Positions 10,447 to 24,002 of a stretch of DNA of 64,000 bases are shown here, one piece after another. The notes beneath the pieces are model-generated. The model was not told where the DNA came from. It saw nothing but the letters and a program-made list of their open reading frames with translations, and did no database searches. The position numbers were made by a program, and so were the translations under genes. The stretch's first letter is position 1, and each line of letters begins with the position of its first letter. Origin of the DNA: Anas platyrhynchos (lineage: Eukaryota > Chordata > Aves > Anseriformes > Anatidae); NCBI RefSeq assembly GCF_047663525.1, contig NC_092589.1, positions 57,593,501-57,657,500 on the forward strand, written 5' to 3'.

Positions 10447-13400
10447 ACTTAGGGAATTTTATTAAATAAGTGACTCCCAGTGAGTGCACCTGAAATTATG
10501 AAATCTGCAGATGTTGCTGGCATTATCTATTGTGTGTATTTGAGTGGGAACGGGTTACACATGAGAGTAAAAAGGGCTGGAGTTTAATGGGCACCACGAT
10601 ATCTCCCATAAAGCAAGAAAAGATTTCTGTTAATCAGAGGAAAACTCCTGAAGAGACAAAGTGTGATGTAATCAGTAATCAATACTGGCACAGATGGGTT
10701 AAATTCCCAGCCCCTGGACCACAGGGTGAACTTAATTCAGCTCCTCCACACCTGCTGCAGTTAAAAGTTACATGTAATTTTTTTTTTCCCACCAAAGTAT
10801 CAGCAATAATTGGGAATAAAGCTTTTCTGCACAACACAGCACTGTCTGGCTCAATAAAACAAATGAAGGTGAGCACTGTCTGCATGTAATTTGAAGGGCA
10901 AACACAAATTCCCATGGGTATTATTTTGTCCAGGCATTGCACTGCCAACTTGACCGTGCAGTGCCCACCCATGCTGGCTTCTTAAGGGGTTTCCAGAGAG
11001 GGCAGGGAGGTTTTACGGGGAACCACACAGGAGGCTGGGGAGGTGAAGATGCTCAGTCACTGTGAAGAAGCAGGAGGGCTGGGAAACATTGGTGCAGCAG
11101 TCCTGGGGGCCTGCTGGGAATTTCTCAGGGAGCTCTTCTTGCACTGAAGAGGACTCAGGCCAGAAGGAAGACATGTATGCTCCGTGCAGGAACACTTTCC
11201 GTGTCCCATCCCTGCTGCTGAGCCTGGGGAAAAGATAGAAAGGGCAGGCAAGCATCCTCCTGGAGCCCTGGAAGCCAGAAGGGGCTTGGTGTCCTGATAT
11301 GACATTGGCCCAGGGGATTGCCCACAGCAGGCTGTCTCTGGCTCTCTTCCCTGCAAGAATGACTGTGGGTTCATGCCTTAGCTTCTCAAGAGGTCCTCAA
11401 GCATCTCAGCTCAGAGCCAAGTCTATCTTGTATTTGGACTGGGAGGAAAAACATCAGGTCTGGTATTTTAACTGGTGCCAAAATGTGTGCGTGCACGCAC
11501 GCACATGTGTGTGCATGTATAACTTGAAACATATTGCTCATTTAATCCTTATTATACGTACTTCGTAGACGACATTGTGCCAACTCCAGAATAGCAGGAA
11601 TAACAGCATCAGGAATGACGAGGTTTGTACAAGTTCAGCGAGAGGAACAATCTGTTCTTCCCAACAGCAATGTCTCCCTGGTGATCCACCATCCCGGGCA
11701 CCAGAGCATCGCAGGGAAGGCTGTGACTCCCTCAGCAGCCCCCCACATCTGCTGTGTGCAGAGCATGCCTCCAGGCTTCCCTAGGTGTGTTCAGGAGTGT
11801 TTCCTGACCGGTCTCTTGGTACCACTCGCTGGTTGCACTCAAATAGGATGCCATGTCTCCCCGTGGGCAGCTGCTACGGCAGACAGCACTGGCACAGACC
11901 TGTGATTTAGCTGCAGGCTGCAAAACCAGTGATGAACAGACCATGCCCCACACAGGTATCATATTTTAAACTGGAGATGCTTTTCAAAAAGCCTGCAGCA
12001 CCAGTGCACAGCCTCCCCATGCCGTGCTGTGCTCTGCCATGAAGCTGGTGAAGCTGCCCCAGCATGAACAGAGCTCGTCCCCTGCTCTTAGCCCCAGCCC
12101 CGGGCTATGGTCCTCGTGAGCAAAAGCAGGAGGACAATGCCCCAGAATATGTTTGGAAAGAAACCCTTCCCCAAAACACGCTTTGCTCTGTGTGCTTCAC
12201 AGTGATGGCTGTAAGAGCAGCTCTGGCTGCATCACGTACTGACCTTTTGTCGAGCAGCTGACTTCAGAAATCTTTATGGTAATAATGAGTCAGTGTTTAT
12301 CAAAGAAAAACTTCCTGCTCTGATAACAGTAACATGTACGTAATAAACAATTTTAATGTCTGCGTTCATTTCTCTGACTTCTGTTTTTGTGTTTTAAGGT
12401 GTTTTTTGAAATCAGGCAGCAAAAAAAGGCCATGGTAGTGCAAAAACAGGTGCAACGGCTATGCTCTGAAGCCAGCTCTGCAGGTACGAAGCAGGGTCAC
12501 ACTGCTACTGCCTTCACACACACAGAAAGGCTGCATAGTCCCGGGGGGTAACAGAGGGCCAAGGACACCAGTGTGCACCAGTATCATCCCTGTGTCCTCC
12601 CACAGACACAGGGACACCTCAGCCTGCCCGCTCCTGCCACACCTTCATGGCAGCACGTGAAGTGACACCACTTCTCCCCCTGCTGTGTGTTCTGCCCTGC
12701 TGGTACCACAGCCAGGAGCATCCCTTGGCTCCCCTGTGGGACCACGGGGCCTCTTCTCCACTTCTCCTGGGGCAGAAGTCCTGCAGACACGGAGAACAGG
12801 CCTTGTCTGCCTGTTGTGAAACGAGTGGGGTGAAACACCGCTAACAGCCTTCGGAGAGGTAAGTGAAAGCTGCTGAAGTGCTGATGGATTTGGGACAAAG
12901 TTTTGATAAAAAGCAGATGGCACTTTTAGTCATTCTTTTTTTTTTTTTTCCCACTCAGCAAGTGGGGCCAAACATTCAGAAAGTTGTCTGTAAACATATC
13001 ACTCTGTTTTACAACCGCCTCAAAAACTACTGTGAATATGGCTTTAATAACACAGGCGTCCCCTGTGGGCCATGGCCTGCCCTTTATCGGCCTCATGTCT
13101 GTGCTTGGCAGCCCAGCACCATCGCTTGTCTTTGATGCAATTCTGCCGTGCCAGTTGTTCCTGAAATAGCCCTGTTCCCTGGCAGTCAGGCTCAGTGCAC
13201 GAACTTTATCCTCTTCCCATGCATGCTTTGTAGCAAAGATTCCTTTCCATGCTCAAAACCCTCACCTTTGTGGGAGCTCTGCTGGATGATAGAAACTGAT
13301 AACACGTTCATCCTCATTTTCAGCCCCTCAATACCATTCCTGCCCGCTGGGGTTCGGCACCATCACTTTTATTCAATGCAGGTTTGAGCAAGCCACGGCT

Positions 13401-13520
13401 GCCTTCAGCCAGGTGTGTACATTGGGTGCCATACACACAGGTCCTTGGTGCCCAGGACCAAGGCAATGCACATCGACCTGCCTGTGCATACATCATGCAT
13501 CATTAGCATCAGCATCCTGC

Positions 13521-13549
13521 ATTAGTTATTAGTTATTATTAGTTATTAG
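13521..13549. repeat. Imperfect (ATTAGTT) tandem repeat
   Basis: About four copies of an ATTAGTT/ATTATT-type unit. Simple sequence with no sign of function. Confidence 0.85.
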
Positions 13550-16500
13550 ACTGCAGGCTGGCTGTAGCAGGTGATGCTTGCCCAGTCCCACACTGTGGCT
13601 TCCCCCAGGCCAACTCTGCCTGACCGCAGGGGTCTGGGGGTTTCTAGCTAGCAAAACTTTGAGATGTTGAGCATTCCCCATTTGGGGATGGGGTATGCTG
13701 AGCTATAAGAGCACTTGCAGTTAATTATTCTTCATTTATGCCTGTTTTTGGAGTGAGCACATTTTCTGCATTAATTTCTTGACGTGAACATCAGGAGCTG
13801 TCAGACTGCGAGAAAGGCTGGGTTTAACACATTTTGCTTTTTCTGGAAACATTCCTGCTCGGAGCCTGCACAGCAGCTCTGCTTGACACCTCCTGGTTTG
13901 CCATACGGCTCTATCTTGCAGCCCGGAGTCATCCTGCAGCCAGGAGGGACAGGTGCAGCTCAGACACTGAATAAGTGCGCAGGAGACACTTCTCTGTTTC
14001 CTTTAATGCTGTAAATTACTATGTGATGCAAGCCAAAAATAACTCATTCCCCTCCTAAACCATACAAGCTCGGGGAGCAGAATAGAGGAGCTATCTGACC
14101 CTGCAGGGAAAAGGGGCTGACGAAGTCTCTATAGGAAGGAGAGCAGATCAGCATCCCTGCACTGGCTGGTGCTGGGTGTCTGGAGGGGCAGTCATGCCCT
14201 GCTCCAGTTCCAAGTCCCTGCCTTCTTCAGCCTCCACTGCTGGCTTCAGCAGGCAAGTGGTCTTGGTGCTTCATTTACCCACAGGACCTTTCTCCCATTT
14301 TTGCATTTCTGCCAGAAGCATGGTGAGGGGGGAACTGCCACCTTCCCTGCCCCAAGTCTTGCCTCCACAGCCAGCTTGGCTGCCCAAGGAACTGCTCTAG
14401 GCAATGTGGGCAAGAGAGTTGGGATGATTTTTGATCTGGATCTGCTCCCCTGGGTGGCTGCCTGCTTCTTCTGCCCCTAGAGGTGGTGCTAATCCCACCA
14501 AACAGCCTGGGCAGAGCCTCAGCTGCTTCCCTGCCACCTGCTCCACAGTGTTAATGGCCACAGAGGCCCCAAAACAGCTCCTCTCACAAGAGGAAGTATC
14601 ACTGCCACATTTGGGTCAATGAATACACCAAACCCCTGAGGTGCAGAGGAGGCCTGAGTGAAAGTCAGTTAACCCAGCTTCCTCTGAGCCACAAGCGCAG
14701 TCCCTCCCTGAGACCTCCCAGCCTTGTGGCCAAGCTATTGTTGGCTTAACCATGACGTGAAGCAACACAGGAGGCCCACAAGGCCCTAAGGAAAGAAATG
14801 TCTTTTGTATTCTGTAAAAGGTTGCCTGCGTGACAAAATGTCCTGTCAGTACTGATATGCTGGGGTCTTGAGGCAGTGCTCCAGAAATGCTGAAGTGCTG
14901 CCTGCAGACATGTGCTAGGGCCTCTGCACCTACAGGGGCATGCATGGAAAAGCTTCTCTTGCACTCACTAGCAGGGAAATTGCCTCAAGTCAGAGAGAAA
15001 AACCCACCTGCAAAAAGCAGTCATCTTTCAGGATTCAGAGCCATCACAGCTAAGAAAGTGGAGTATCTCCTGATTTTTTCTGTGAAGAAACATGTACTAA
15101 TACCACAGAGAACTTGGTGGAGCATTACACTTCATAGCTGCTTGTCTGCTGGGATGAATTTCAGGTGGAAGCAAAAGGTTTTGTGAGCCAATTGCCAGAC
15201 CCATGGACTGTCCAGTCCTTAGGGTTCCTGGTCTCAATGATGATTTTCCCTTTTCCCTGAATAGGTTCACAAGCTACTTGAGTGGGAAAATGCAGGTGAT
15301 TACAGCAACTGAACCATAATTCATTTCCAGAAAATGGATGAGTTTATTCACCTTGCAGATTCAACTACCTAGAGACCAGTTTCCTTCAGCTCTCAAACCA
15401 ATTCCTGCTGTAGCAGCAGTTCCAAATTTGAAGAGTGGTTTCTTGGGATAAAGTCACTGCAGGTCTGGTTTCTGGCTGTGGCTTCAAATGCAGTTAGAGA
15501 AGATGAGAGGAGTGGCATACCGAAGATGGCACTGAGCTGGGCTTTCAGGAGAGTGAGGCAGGTCTGATTCACAGCTTTTTTTGGTGTGACACTGGGAAAG
15601 TCACTTAATTAACCGCTGTCAGCATTCACTGAACCTCCCTGCAGAGATGCTGGATCCCATCCCAGCACCGAAGATCTGATTCCTGTCATCGTTCGACCAC
15701 ATTTAGTCGCCTTTTGTTTTTTCTTGTTGTCGTTGTTGTTTTTTGATGGTGTGACAGACTTGCCCCGCCAAGCTGAGAAAGCTTGGGGAAATAACCACAT
15801 GGGTGCAGAGAGGGTGAGTCATGAGGACTGGCAGCAGAGACCCCTGTGTAGGGCTGTGGCTGTGGGAGGTGGGGACATGGCTTGCTGGCCGCAGGGATGA
15901 AGTGGGCAGGTGTGGGTGACTCAAGTGACGGATAAACAAGAGCTCTGAAGGTGAAATCGGGGGGGTTACTGGTAACACCCGGGAGTTTTATGGGTCATCT
16001 CAAATCTTCAATTTCCTTTCTATACCCTCCTCCTACTTGTTCTTGAGAACCACGCTTCTTCTGCCCTTCAGGTTTTTTTCTTCATTCACTCTTACTCTCT
16101 TCTTCCATGTTTCTTCTTTTCTGTGTTTATTCTAGCTAAATGCTAAATGCTCCTTCTTTAGCCAGCTGATGAGTGTTATGTGAGATTTCTTTCATAGACA
16201 GACTGGTGGGAAAATAACAAGTGAAAAAATAATCCTATTACAGCACCAACTTCATGGAAGCGTAGTGGGTAGGGTGCTGCCTGGCAGGGGAAGTGTGGGC
16301 CTCCATCCCCTTCTCTGCTTATTAATAACATAGCATTCTCCCTGTTTGCTAATAACATAAGTAATAATTACCAAGCACTTCATATTAATTGAGAGCACTT
16401 TACTTGAGAAGCAGCTTTGTGAAAACAGCCCTGTTTATAAACATCTCTGCACACATACTAAGCTTCTTGTGTTGGTTGATTCAAAACAGTTCGTAGGAAC

Positions 16501-18965
16501 TGTTCTGATAAGAAACTCAAAAGCTGGCTGACATTATTACAGAAGACGTCTTCGGAAATATTACGCTTTTGTTGAAAACAAAATATTAAAAGTATAACCC
16601 AAACTAAAAAGATTTTCAATGGGGAAAAAAAAAAGTCATCACCATTACTACAGACTTTAAAGCTTTCACTCTACCCATTTTCCAACATTTCCACGAGCTC
16701 TCGGTACTTGGCCTGTGTGACTCTCTTTTGTGCTGTTAATGTATTACAGTCTCATGAAAGCTGCAGTACAAATTTGTTCCAAGAGCACCCAAGCCACGTT
16801 TTCACATCAGTAAAGCTAGGCACATTTTGAAGCAGCATGGCACTGCCACTGCCACCACACACACTTGTGGCTCAAAGACCAGTTATTGGCAGCTGTGAAG
16901 TGTCTGGGTTCCCCATAGACGCAGGGAACCATCCCATCGGGGCATTCATGAAGCTGCTGGAGGGGCTTCAGGTGTTTATGCCCTTTCCCTACTTGTCACC
17001 ATTCCCTTCTGGACATTATAGCCAGCGATAGTGAGTGGGAGCTCACAGCCCTGGCACTGAGTCCGCTAACTCTGTGTGGTTGTGCAGGGGTTTGGTGGCT
17101 GAGCTATGCTGGAGGTTTTCCCCTGCCGAACATCTGGGAGCACTCATGTGCTCTGCTTCACCTGCAGGCCCAGGGGAGCAGGGTGCTCACCTCGTGGGCA
17201 GGACCCAGCTGCTGGGAAGCACCCGTTTCTTCCCCGGTGCAGAACCACACCTTGAGCCACACCAGGCAGTTTCTGCTTCCACCAACACAGATAGTTTTAA
17301 ACCAACAGTGTCGAACTTTCATTATGCACCCAAGCCTCCGTTGTAACCTAGCTTATCCCTAAACAGCGACCCTTTCATTTTGTTTCAAATTGAAACTCTC
17401 AGGCAAGCCAGAAAAGGTTTTTCAGACTTCTTCTGCAAACACACGGCTATTCCTCTGTGTGTACAACAAGAAGTGTGCAGAGATGAATGCAACATCCTTG
17501 CTTCTGTGGGATGCATCTAGGACTCAGCTGAGCCCACTGTGATTTCAGACATCTGGGGCTATCACATCTGTATCCAAAAGCACTCCATGGCACTCACAAG
17601 CTACTTTTAGAAAACAAGGTTCTGTATTCTTTGAAAAGTGTCATAACTAGAAAAGAGACACTGTAAAATACTTCAGTAGGGTGGTGTCTTCAGTGCTGTG
17701 TCCCTGTCAAAGGACCAGGGTGAGAAGAAATAGCCTCAAACTGAGACATATGCTGACAAAAATCAGGAGCATTGCATCCGAGGTCTTGATAAAAGCTAAT
17801 TAACACTTGTGACAGCTTACATCCTGTCTGACAGTGGAAAGGAAACACACCGTAGGCGTCCCGATGCTGACATTCATGCCTGGCATTTCCCCAAGCTATC
17901 ACCACCGCACATGCAGCATCACCGGCAGCGTGTCTGCGCACGGGCTGCCCACACCTCCTCCAGGCTGGGACAGCATCTTCTGTCTGACAGGGGTCTCAAA
18001 AGGACGAGGTGTGTACAGCCCTGCCAGGCCCATCAGGAGTGTCAGCAGCCCTAAGCATTGCTTGGGGTGTGCCAGAAGCTCCTCAGGACCTCCAACCAGG
18101 TCCTCCCCATGCTCAGCAGCACAAAGCTGCCCGTGGAGGTCTGCTCAGATGTTCCTGGCATGGCTCTGCCTGGGCCAGCAGCTCCCCAGCACCATCTGGA
18201 GGCTGGCATGAGCTGGCAGTCCCCAGCAAGCAGCCTGAACAAGGTCTCCCTGCTTGGCAGGGCGATGGCATTGAACAGCAGAGATGTCAACAGGTCACAT
18301 CCGTGCCAGGTCGCCCCCGTGCCAGGTCCATGCAATGTGCCAGTGTTGCCATGGCTGGAGTTCGGCATCTCCCTAGCATGCAGGGGAGGGCACTAGGAAA
18401 GACATCCTCTGCCATGGGCATGGGAGGGTCTGGACATGCTGCTGGTACATCCCCACTCTCGTTATCTCCCTTTCCCACACAGTAAATTCACTTTCCCCCT
18501 GTTCACTGCATGTAGTTCCAGACCTGGGCATGAGGCTCATGCTAGGAGAGCGTTTAGGAGGCTAGGGACATGATATCAGCACTGTATGCTTACTGTCCCT
18601 GGGGCTGTATGCAGCACCACAGCCCTTCAGCAGGTCTTGCAAGACTGCTCCTCATGTCTCTGGCACATGACTGCTTCTGGGGCATGTAGGGCAACCCTGG
18701 CTTCTCCACAGATGCTGGAGACTTTCACCTTGATCACCGGCAATGCTCTCCCCTGTGGGGATGAAAGGTTTGTTACCAAAGGCAAAGACAGAATGGTTTC
18801 CTTTCTGAAGACACATCACAGAGCTGCATGTTTCCTTTGCGCTCACAAAACCAGTGCTTGCCTCCTTCAACGTCACTGGGCACCAACCCCAGGTGAAACC
18901 AGAGCCTGGTGGAAAGGCAGGCTGGTGGAAAGCCAGGCTCTGCTCTGTCGGCTCTCATGGCAGTG

Positions 18966-19003
18966 GGCTAGGCCTGGTCACCTCGGCTAGGCCTGGTCAC
19001 CTC
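18966..19003. repeat. 19-bp perfect tandem duplication
   Basis: Two identical adjacent copies of 'ggctaggcctggtcacctc'. A recent slippage-type duplication in GC-rich intergenic DNA. Confidence 0.95.
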
Positions 19004-20721
19004 TTGGCTGAACTGAGCCATATAGCTCTTGTCCCCCCCCTTGCTCAGGACATGGTCCCTCAGGCAAGTGCCCTCTCCCTGACAGAGAGCTCCCAGTGCT
19101 CACTGAAACTTGAAGAGCCAGGCAAGTGTCATCTCAGCAGGGTGAGATGGCTCCAGGCTTGTTTGGGGGTCAGACTCAAGCTGTGCCATGGTGTCAGCCC
19201 GTACAGGCTATTTCAGCCACCAGCATGAATGGAGCCAAAGGATTTCCACCCACTCCACTGCTGTGCTCTCACATCTGGCAAGCTTTTAAGCCCTGTTTTA
19301 AGCAGTTAATCACTGCCAGACAATTTCCTGCCAGCTAGAAAAGTACGTAGCATCCAAACTCAGCCAAGCTCAGGTGCCTGCAGCCTCATGTGGCTGCGAG
19401 AGACCCAGACAGGCTCAGTCTGTAAGAAGACCAAGGTCGAAATGGGTAAGCATGATCAAACGACTCTCATCACTACATGACACCTCCTACTCCTACTCCT
19501 TCTCCCATCCACAAATCACCTCCCACAAACAGCATCTTTTGCTTCAGTCTCCACAAAACTGGCTGATAGTAAATGTCAACCAAAGCAGTGAAACCTTTGC
19601 AAATTTGCCACAGCCCTGAGCTCCCTGACACCACACGGCCTGCACTGCAAACGAGGCTCCAGGAGGAAGCAGCACATCCCATACACGTGGGTGTGCTCCT
19701 CTCATTGCACGAGGGGAAGGTGTTACTGGAGCATTGCTCGTGTCTCTCATGCTGCATATGACTCTGTCACCTGTTCTTCAGGGGGAAAGATATGTGGCAA
19801 ATTGTGGGTGAGGCGGGGGACAACCAAATGAAGCTGAAGTTTTCTGACGTGGGCAAACTTTCATGTGCCTTGAAGGCAGAGTTCACACCGTATTGCCCTG
19901 ACTCTGCTCTCTTTGAGGTCCCTGAAGATTTGAGTGTTACCAGTCAAGGAAACCACATATAAATGAGGCAGAAATTCCAGCTATGCTTCTTAACCTCCTG
20001 TAAAACAGACTGGGAGGTGTAGGATCCCAAGGCAGAATCAGCCCAGTTCACAACATGCTGGAGGTTCTCCTTGCTTCTGCTTCCAAAGATGTGCCATACC
20101 TATGGGCTGAATGATGGAAGGCAAACAGGGAACAGAAAAGTGTCTTCAGCTATGAAGCCATGTGTGAACTTGCTGGATCAGGTGCCAGAATGGAAAGTCT
20201 TGCCCCCCTTCTCCTCCTTTGAGGCAGTAGCTGCATTTTTCTGCCTTAATGTAACTGTCTATTGACTACCCAAGCCAACTGAGGACCCTGGCATAGTGTG
20301 AGTAGTCCTGCACTTTTTTATTATTATTATTTTTAATGGAAACATAGGATCCTGAGCTCCTCTGCAGTGACCACGTAGAGGCATCCTGGCACTGGAGGGT
20401 GATGGAGAGGTGCCTCCTGCTCTTCCTTGAGTCCATTGCTATTGCCAGGTTCAAGTGAGAAGACAAGAGCACAGCTGTCCTCCTTCCATGCCACGGCTCA
20501 TGACCATCCCACAAGGCTTCCCTTGCCTTGCATTCACCCAGACGTTGCAGTGAGGCTTCCCAGCTGGGTCTGATTTCCCAGCATCACCAGAGCTGGCCTT
20601 TATCTGGTGACTATGGCAGCGCTATGTGTTGAGCAGGTGTCCTGCAGTCACTTGGCCCAAGCAAAAGGTCTCACAGTGTAGTCTCAGCATAAATCCAGAG
20701 GTGTGGCACTGAATTCCTCCA

Positions 20722-20787
20722 AATCAGAGGTTGGACTTGATGATCTTGAGGTCTCTTCCAACCTAGAAATTCTGTGATTCTGTGAAA
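20722..20787 (+). mobile_element. CR1 LINE 3' tail, + strand (short)
   Basis: Contains the CR1 terminal signature 'gttggacttgatgatctt', then 'gtctcttccaacct' and 'attctgtgattctgtga', a diverged form of the terminal octamer repeat. Only the last 66 bp or so is clear, a typical 5'-truncated insertion. Confidence 0.85.
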
Positions 20788-23700
20788 GGAACTGGCAGAA
20801 CAAGGATAGGAGTGCAGAAATTAGCCCTATAAAGCTGCAGCCTGAGGCAATGCTGCTCTTTTTGCACAGGAAAGAAATGGCAGTCACCAAGATTTCAAGC
20901 ACTTGGTGCAAAGCAAGGGATTTGAGGAAGCCTTTGACTTAAAGTACTTCCCAGGTGCACAGCGTCTGGATGGCTATTTCATTTTAAACCAGTTACAGGC
21001 ATAAAGGCAAACTATTCAAATAGTTAAAAAACAACAGCTTAAACTATTGTTTTTCTAAGCCTCTTGTACCCACCCTAATCCCAGAAAACTCATCCAAAAA
21101 GACTCCTTATCCCTGTCCTTGCTGTGTATCAACAGCATGCCAGTCCTTTCATTCTTAGAAATGCTCTTGATCAAAATTGCTCATCTCTATGAGTGCTCAT
21201 CTCTCTGCACTGTGCCTTCATATAGGGGAAATTTATCAACAGCTGTAGGAGGTTCACTTTAGGTTTCCTTGAGATTGCAGGTGTGAAGCTGCACAGAGGT
21301 CTCCTGAGCCTACAGGTCTGTCAGTAACACAAAATGGGCTTTGCCAGAGGGTGGCACAGAGCTTTGCCCCTCCTTGTGTTGGCTGTCCACAGCCTCGTTT
21401 TAATTTGCATAGATAAGGGAAGCAAGGAGAGGCTACTTATTGTAAAGTCTCTTGCAGCTGTTTATTAGCAAAATAACTACTTTCAGTGAAGTCTCCTTTG
21501 ATTTTACCACAGTCTGTGGATGGGCAGCCTGCAAATATTAGCTGTTTTTACTGCCTACTGCTCCTTAGTGAACTCATGGGGCTGTCAATGGTGCCTGGTC
21601 TCTCTCTCCTCAAAAAGACTTTCCCCCCCAGTGCGTGAACCTGTCTGAAATGGGGATGTGCAAAAGGGATTTGTGAGCCATGACACACAAACTGAATTAT
21701 TGTGATGTCCTGTAGTGTCAAAACCCTGATGTTCAGGTGTATAAAAAACAATTAGCAGAAGTATAGAGACTAATTTTAGCTCAGAAATGTGTTTGAAGCA
21801 TTGGATGTGAAAGACTGTGGACACTCTGGTGTCTGCACTTTCTAAAGGGCTTGGAAAGTTGGCAAAACTGTAGAAATATCCCATAAAAAGCTGCTGCAGG
21901 CTTTGATAAAGCTCTGTAGTGAGAATATAAAGGATATCAGCCCAGGTAGATAAAACAAGGAAGGTTAGGAGATGACTCAGGGTATGTGTGTGAATTTACT
22001 CACAAGGGGAAAACATCTGCCACCAGGACCTCTTGAATTTAGCAGAGGCAGGCATTAGGAGAAGTGGCAGCTGTCTGAGCTGGGAAAAGTAAAATATGGA
22101 AATAACCACACAGGTAATAAACAGAAGTATTTAATTACAGCCAGTGACACTTTTTTCTTGGCTCTGGATCTCAGGTCCAGAAACCTGCTGACAAGCACCT
22201 ATCTGTCCTGGGCTAACACCAATAACCCTACTTCCCTGAAACAAGGTATATACACTGATTATGTCACAAATATCAAGTCAAATCGCAGAACGTTTTTTTT
22301 ACTTCTTATACTTCTGTATTTTTATCTCTAAAAATAGTCCCTGAAAGCCCCTACCTTAAGTGCTTTTTCAAAAAATTACAAAAATAACAAAAAAAAAAAA
22401 CAAACCCTCTCCAGTCGGTTATAAACAGAGGATGGGAAAATCCTACACTTGACTAATTGTAGTACCGCGACCTGACTTCGTCTTCGGGGATTTCTCAAAG
22501 TTCAGCTTCTTCATGAGTTAAGAGCCAAACTGAAAGTGAAAATCTGGCTGTGTTTGGTTGGAGCTGTGTTACACGAACCGCAGGTGAGCTGGGCAAATCT
22601 GCCACTCCACGTTTACTGACATGAACCAAGCAAAACAAACAGGTCTTTTTGGAGCTGGTTTGAGGAAGAAACTTGAAAAGAGTTTTCTTAAGAACAGCTG
22701 GCTCAGAATCTCTGTTTTTGGAAGGCTGCTGGGGACTTTCTTGGTGAAAATGGAAGAGGTGCAGGAAGTTGACTTACATGGTAAATGGCTGGTTTTCAGC
22801 TGAGGAAACCTTATTTTTTTTCAGTGAAAGGATTTTTCATTTGGTTAAACCTCTTACAATGCGAAAGTCATTTCCAAAACAGTTTTAGTCTTCCCTTCAT
22901 TTTGTAAAGAGACAAATCATATGAATTTTCCCTCAACACTTGTGTCCCTTTGACCTGGCTGGGGCTCAGCACAAAGCTGTCCTGGGGGAGCACCTGCAGC
23001 ATCACTACTCTGCTCATGGACCCAGACCACGCAAATGGACACACTACTGCCCCCATCTCTACCCCACCAAACTTCAGAAAGCCTAATGCAGGCTTCTCTA
23101 GGCTGTTTGTGTTAGGTTATGAATATATTTCCCAGGAAAGCAGTAGCAAAATCATAGTTTCAGAAGAATTACTGATGTTACTCAAAGCTGTAACCTTTTT
23201 GCACCCACTGTGCTGGGGCTATAATCTGCCTACGCAGCGACCTGGTCCCCAGTTAATCGTGGTGCCCTGGTTTGGCTGAGCCCCAGGCACTGTGCTATAA
23301 TAAGCAATGTTTATAATAATTATAGCAATGACTAGATCAACATGAGCGTCAGTCAAGCATACCCACCCTCAGACCCCCAGAGCAGTCTCTCTATATTTAA
23401 CATACTGACACAGTCACCTTTCATTAGCAAAACAGTTGAATGACTCTTTATCGAGCATTTAACCGTCTGTCACTGGCTTTCGTATCAGCCATCTGATGTT
23501 GCCCATTTTATTTGTGAAAGGCAAGCATTCATTTCTGAAGGGTGACTTGTACAAAGCCTGCGCTCACTTGAGGAAGTCATTCACTGATAGCCACAGCTCT
23601 TGCACTGCACAGTCAGTCATGGGCAGCTCTTCCTCCTACTCCACTTTTGTATTGGGACTTCTCCATTCAGACCCACATAACACTCTCTAGTCCAGATGCT

Positions 23701-23980
23701 ACCTAGGGAGCAGGCCCTTCCAAACAACTGGGTGTGGAAGAAACAGCAACTCTGCTTATTTTATAGAGATTTTGAAGCATAATCATTCAAGAATATACTT
23801 AAAGCAGAAAGGGAATTTCCCTGGACAGGCTTGGTCTGAGGGGGGCTGCTAACAGTCCTACTAGGGAATCCACAGCACGGTAAAGTAAGGTCAAACCTTT
23901 AAATAGATTTCATCTGCTTCACAGACCATAAATGTTCCTCTGGATTCTGCTGAGTAAAGTGCTTGTTCAGGGTCTCATTT

Positions 23981-24002
23981 GTTTGTTTGTTTGTTTGTTT
24001 TT
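23981..24002 (+). repeat. (GTTT)n microsatellite
   Basis: About five and a half GTTT units in a T-rich context. Confidence 0.95.

Larger units (their letters stand above)
5215..20721. other. Gene-free stretch (TAGAP upstream desert, part 1)
   Basis: I see no coding exon, RNA gene or recognisable transposon here. Open frames reach at most 214 codons (7258-7902, - strand) but have no family resemblance and low-complexity content. GC-rich patches occur around 7.6-7.8, 9.2-9.7, 14.1-14.6 and 17.9-18.4 kb. In human the interval on this side of TAGAP lies towards FNDC1, so regulatory DNA or lncRNAs could be here, but the sequence alone does not show them. Confidence 0.6.

Noticed and set aside
22532..22541. 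GAAAGTGAAA, an interferon-response (IRF/ISRE) core
   Set aside because: An eight-fixed-base motif is expected about twice in a 64-kb window by chance; no other supporting motif is nearby.
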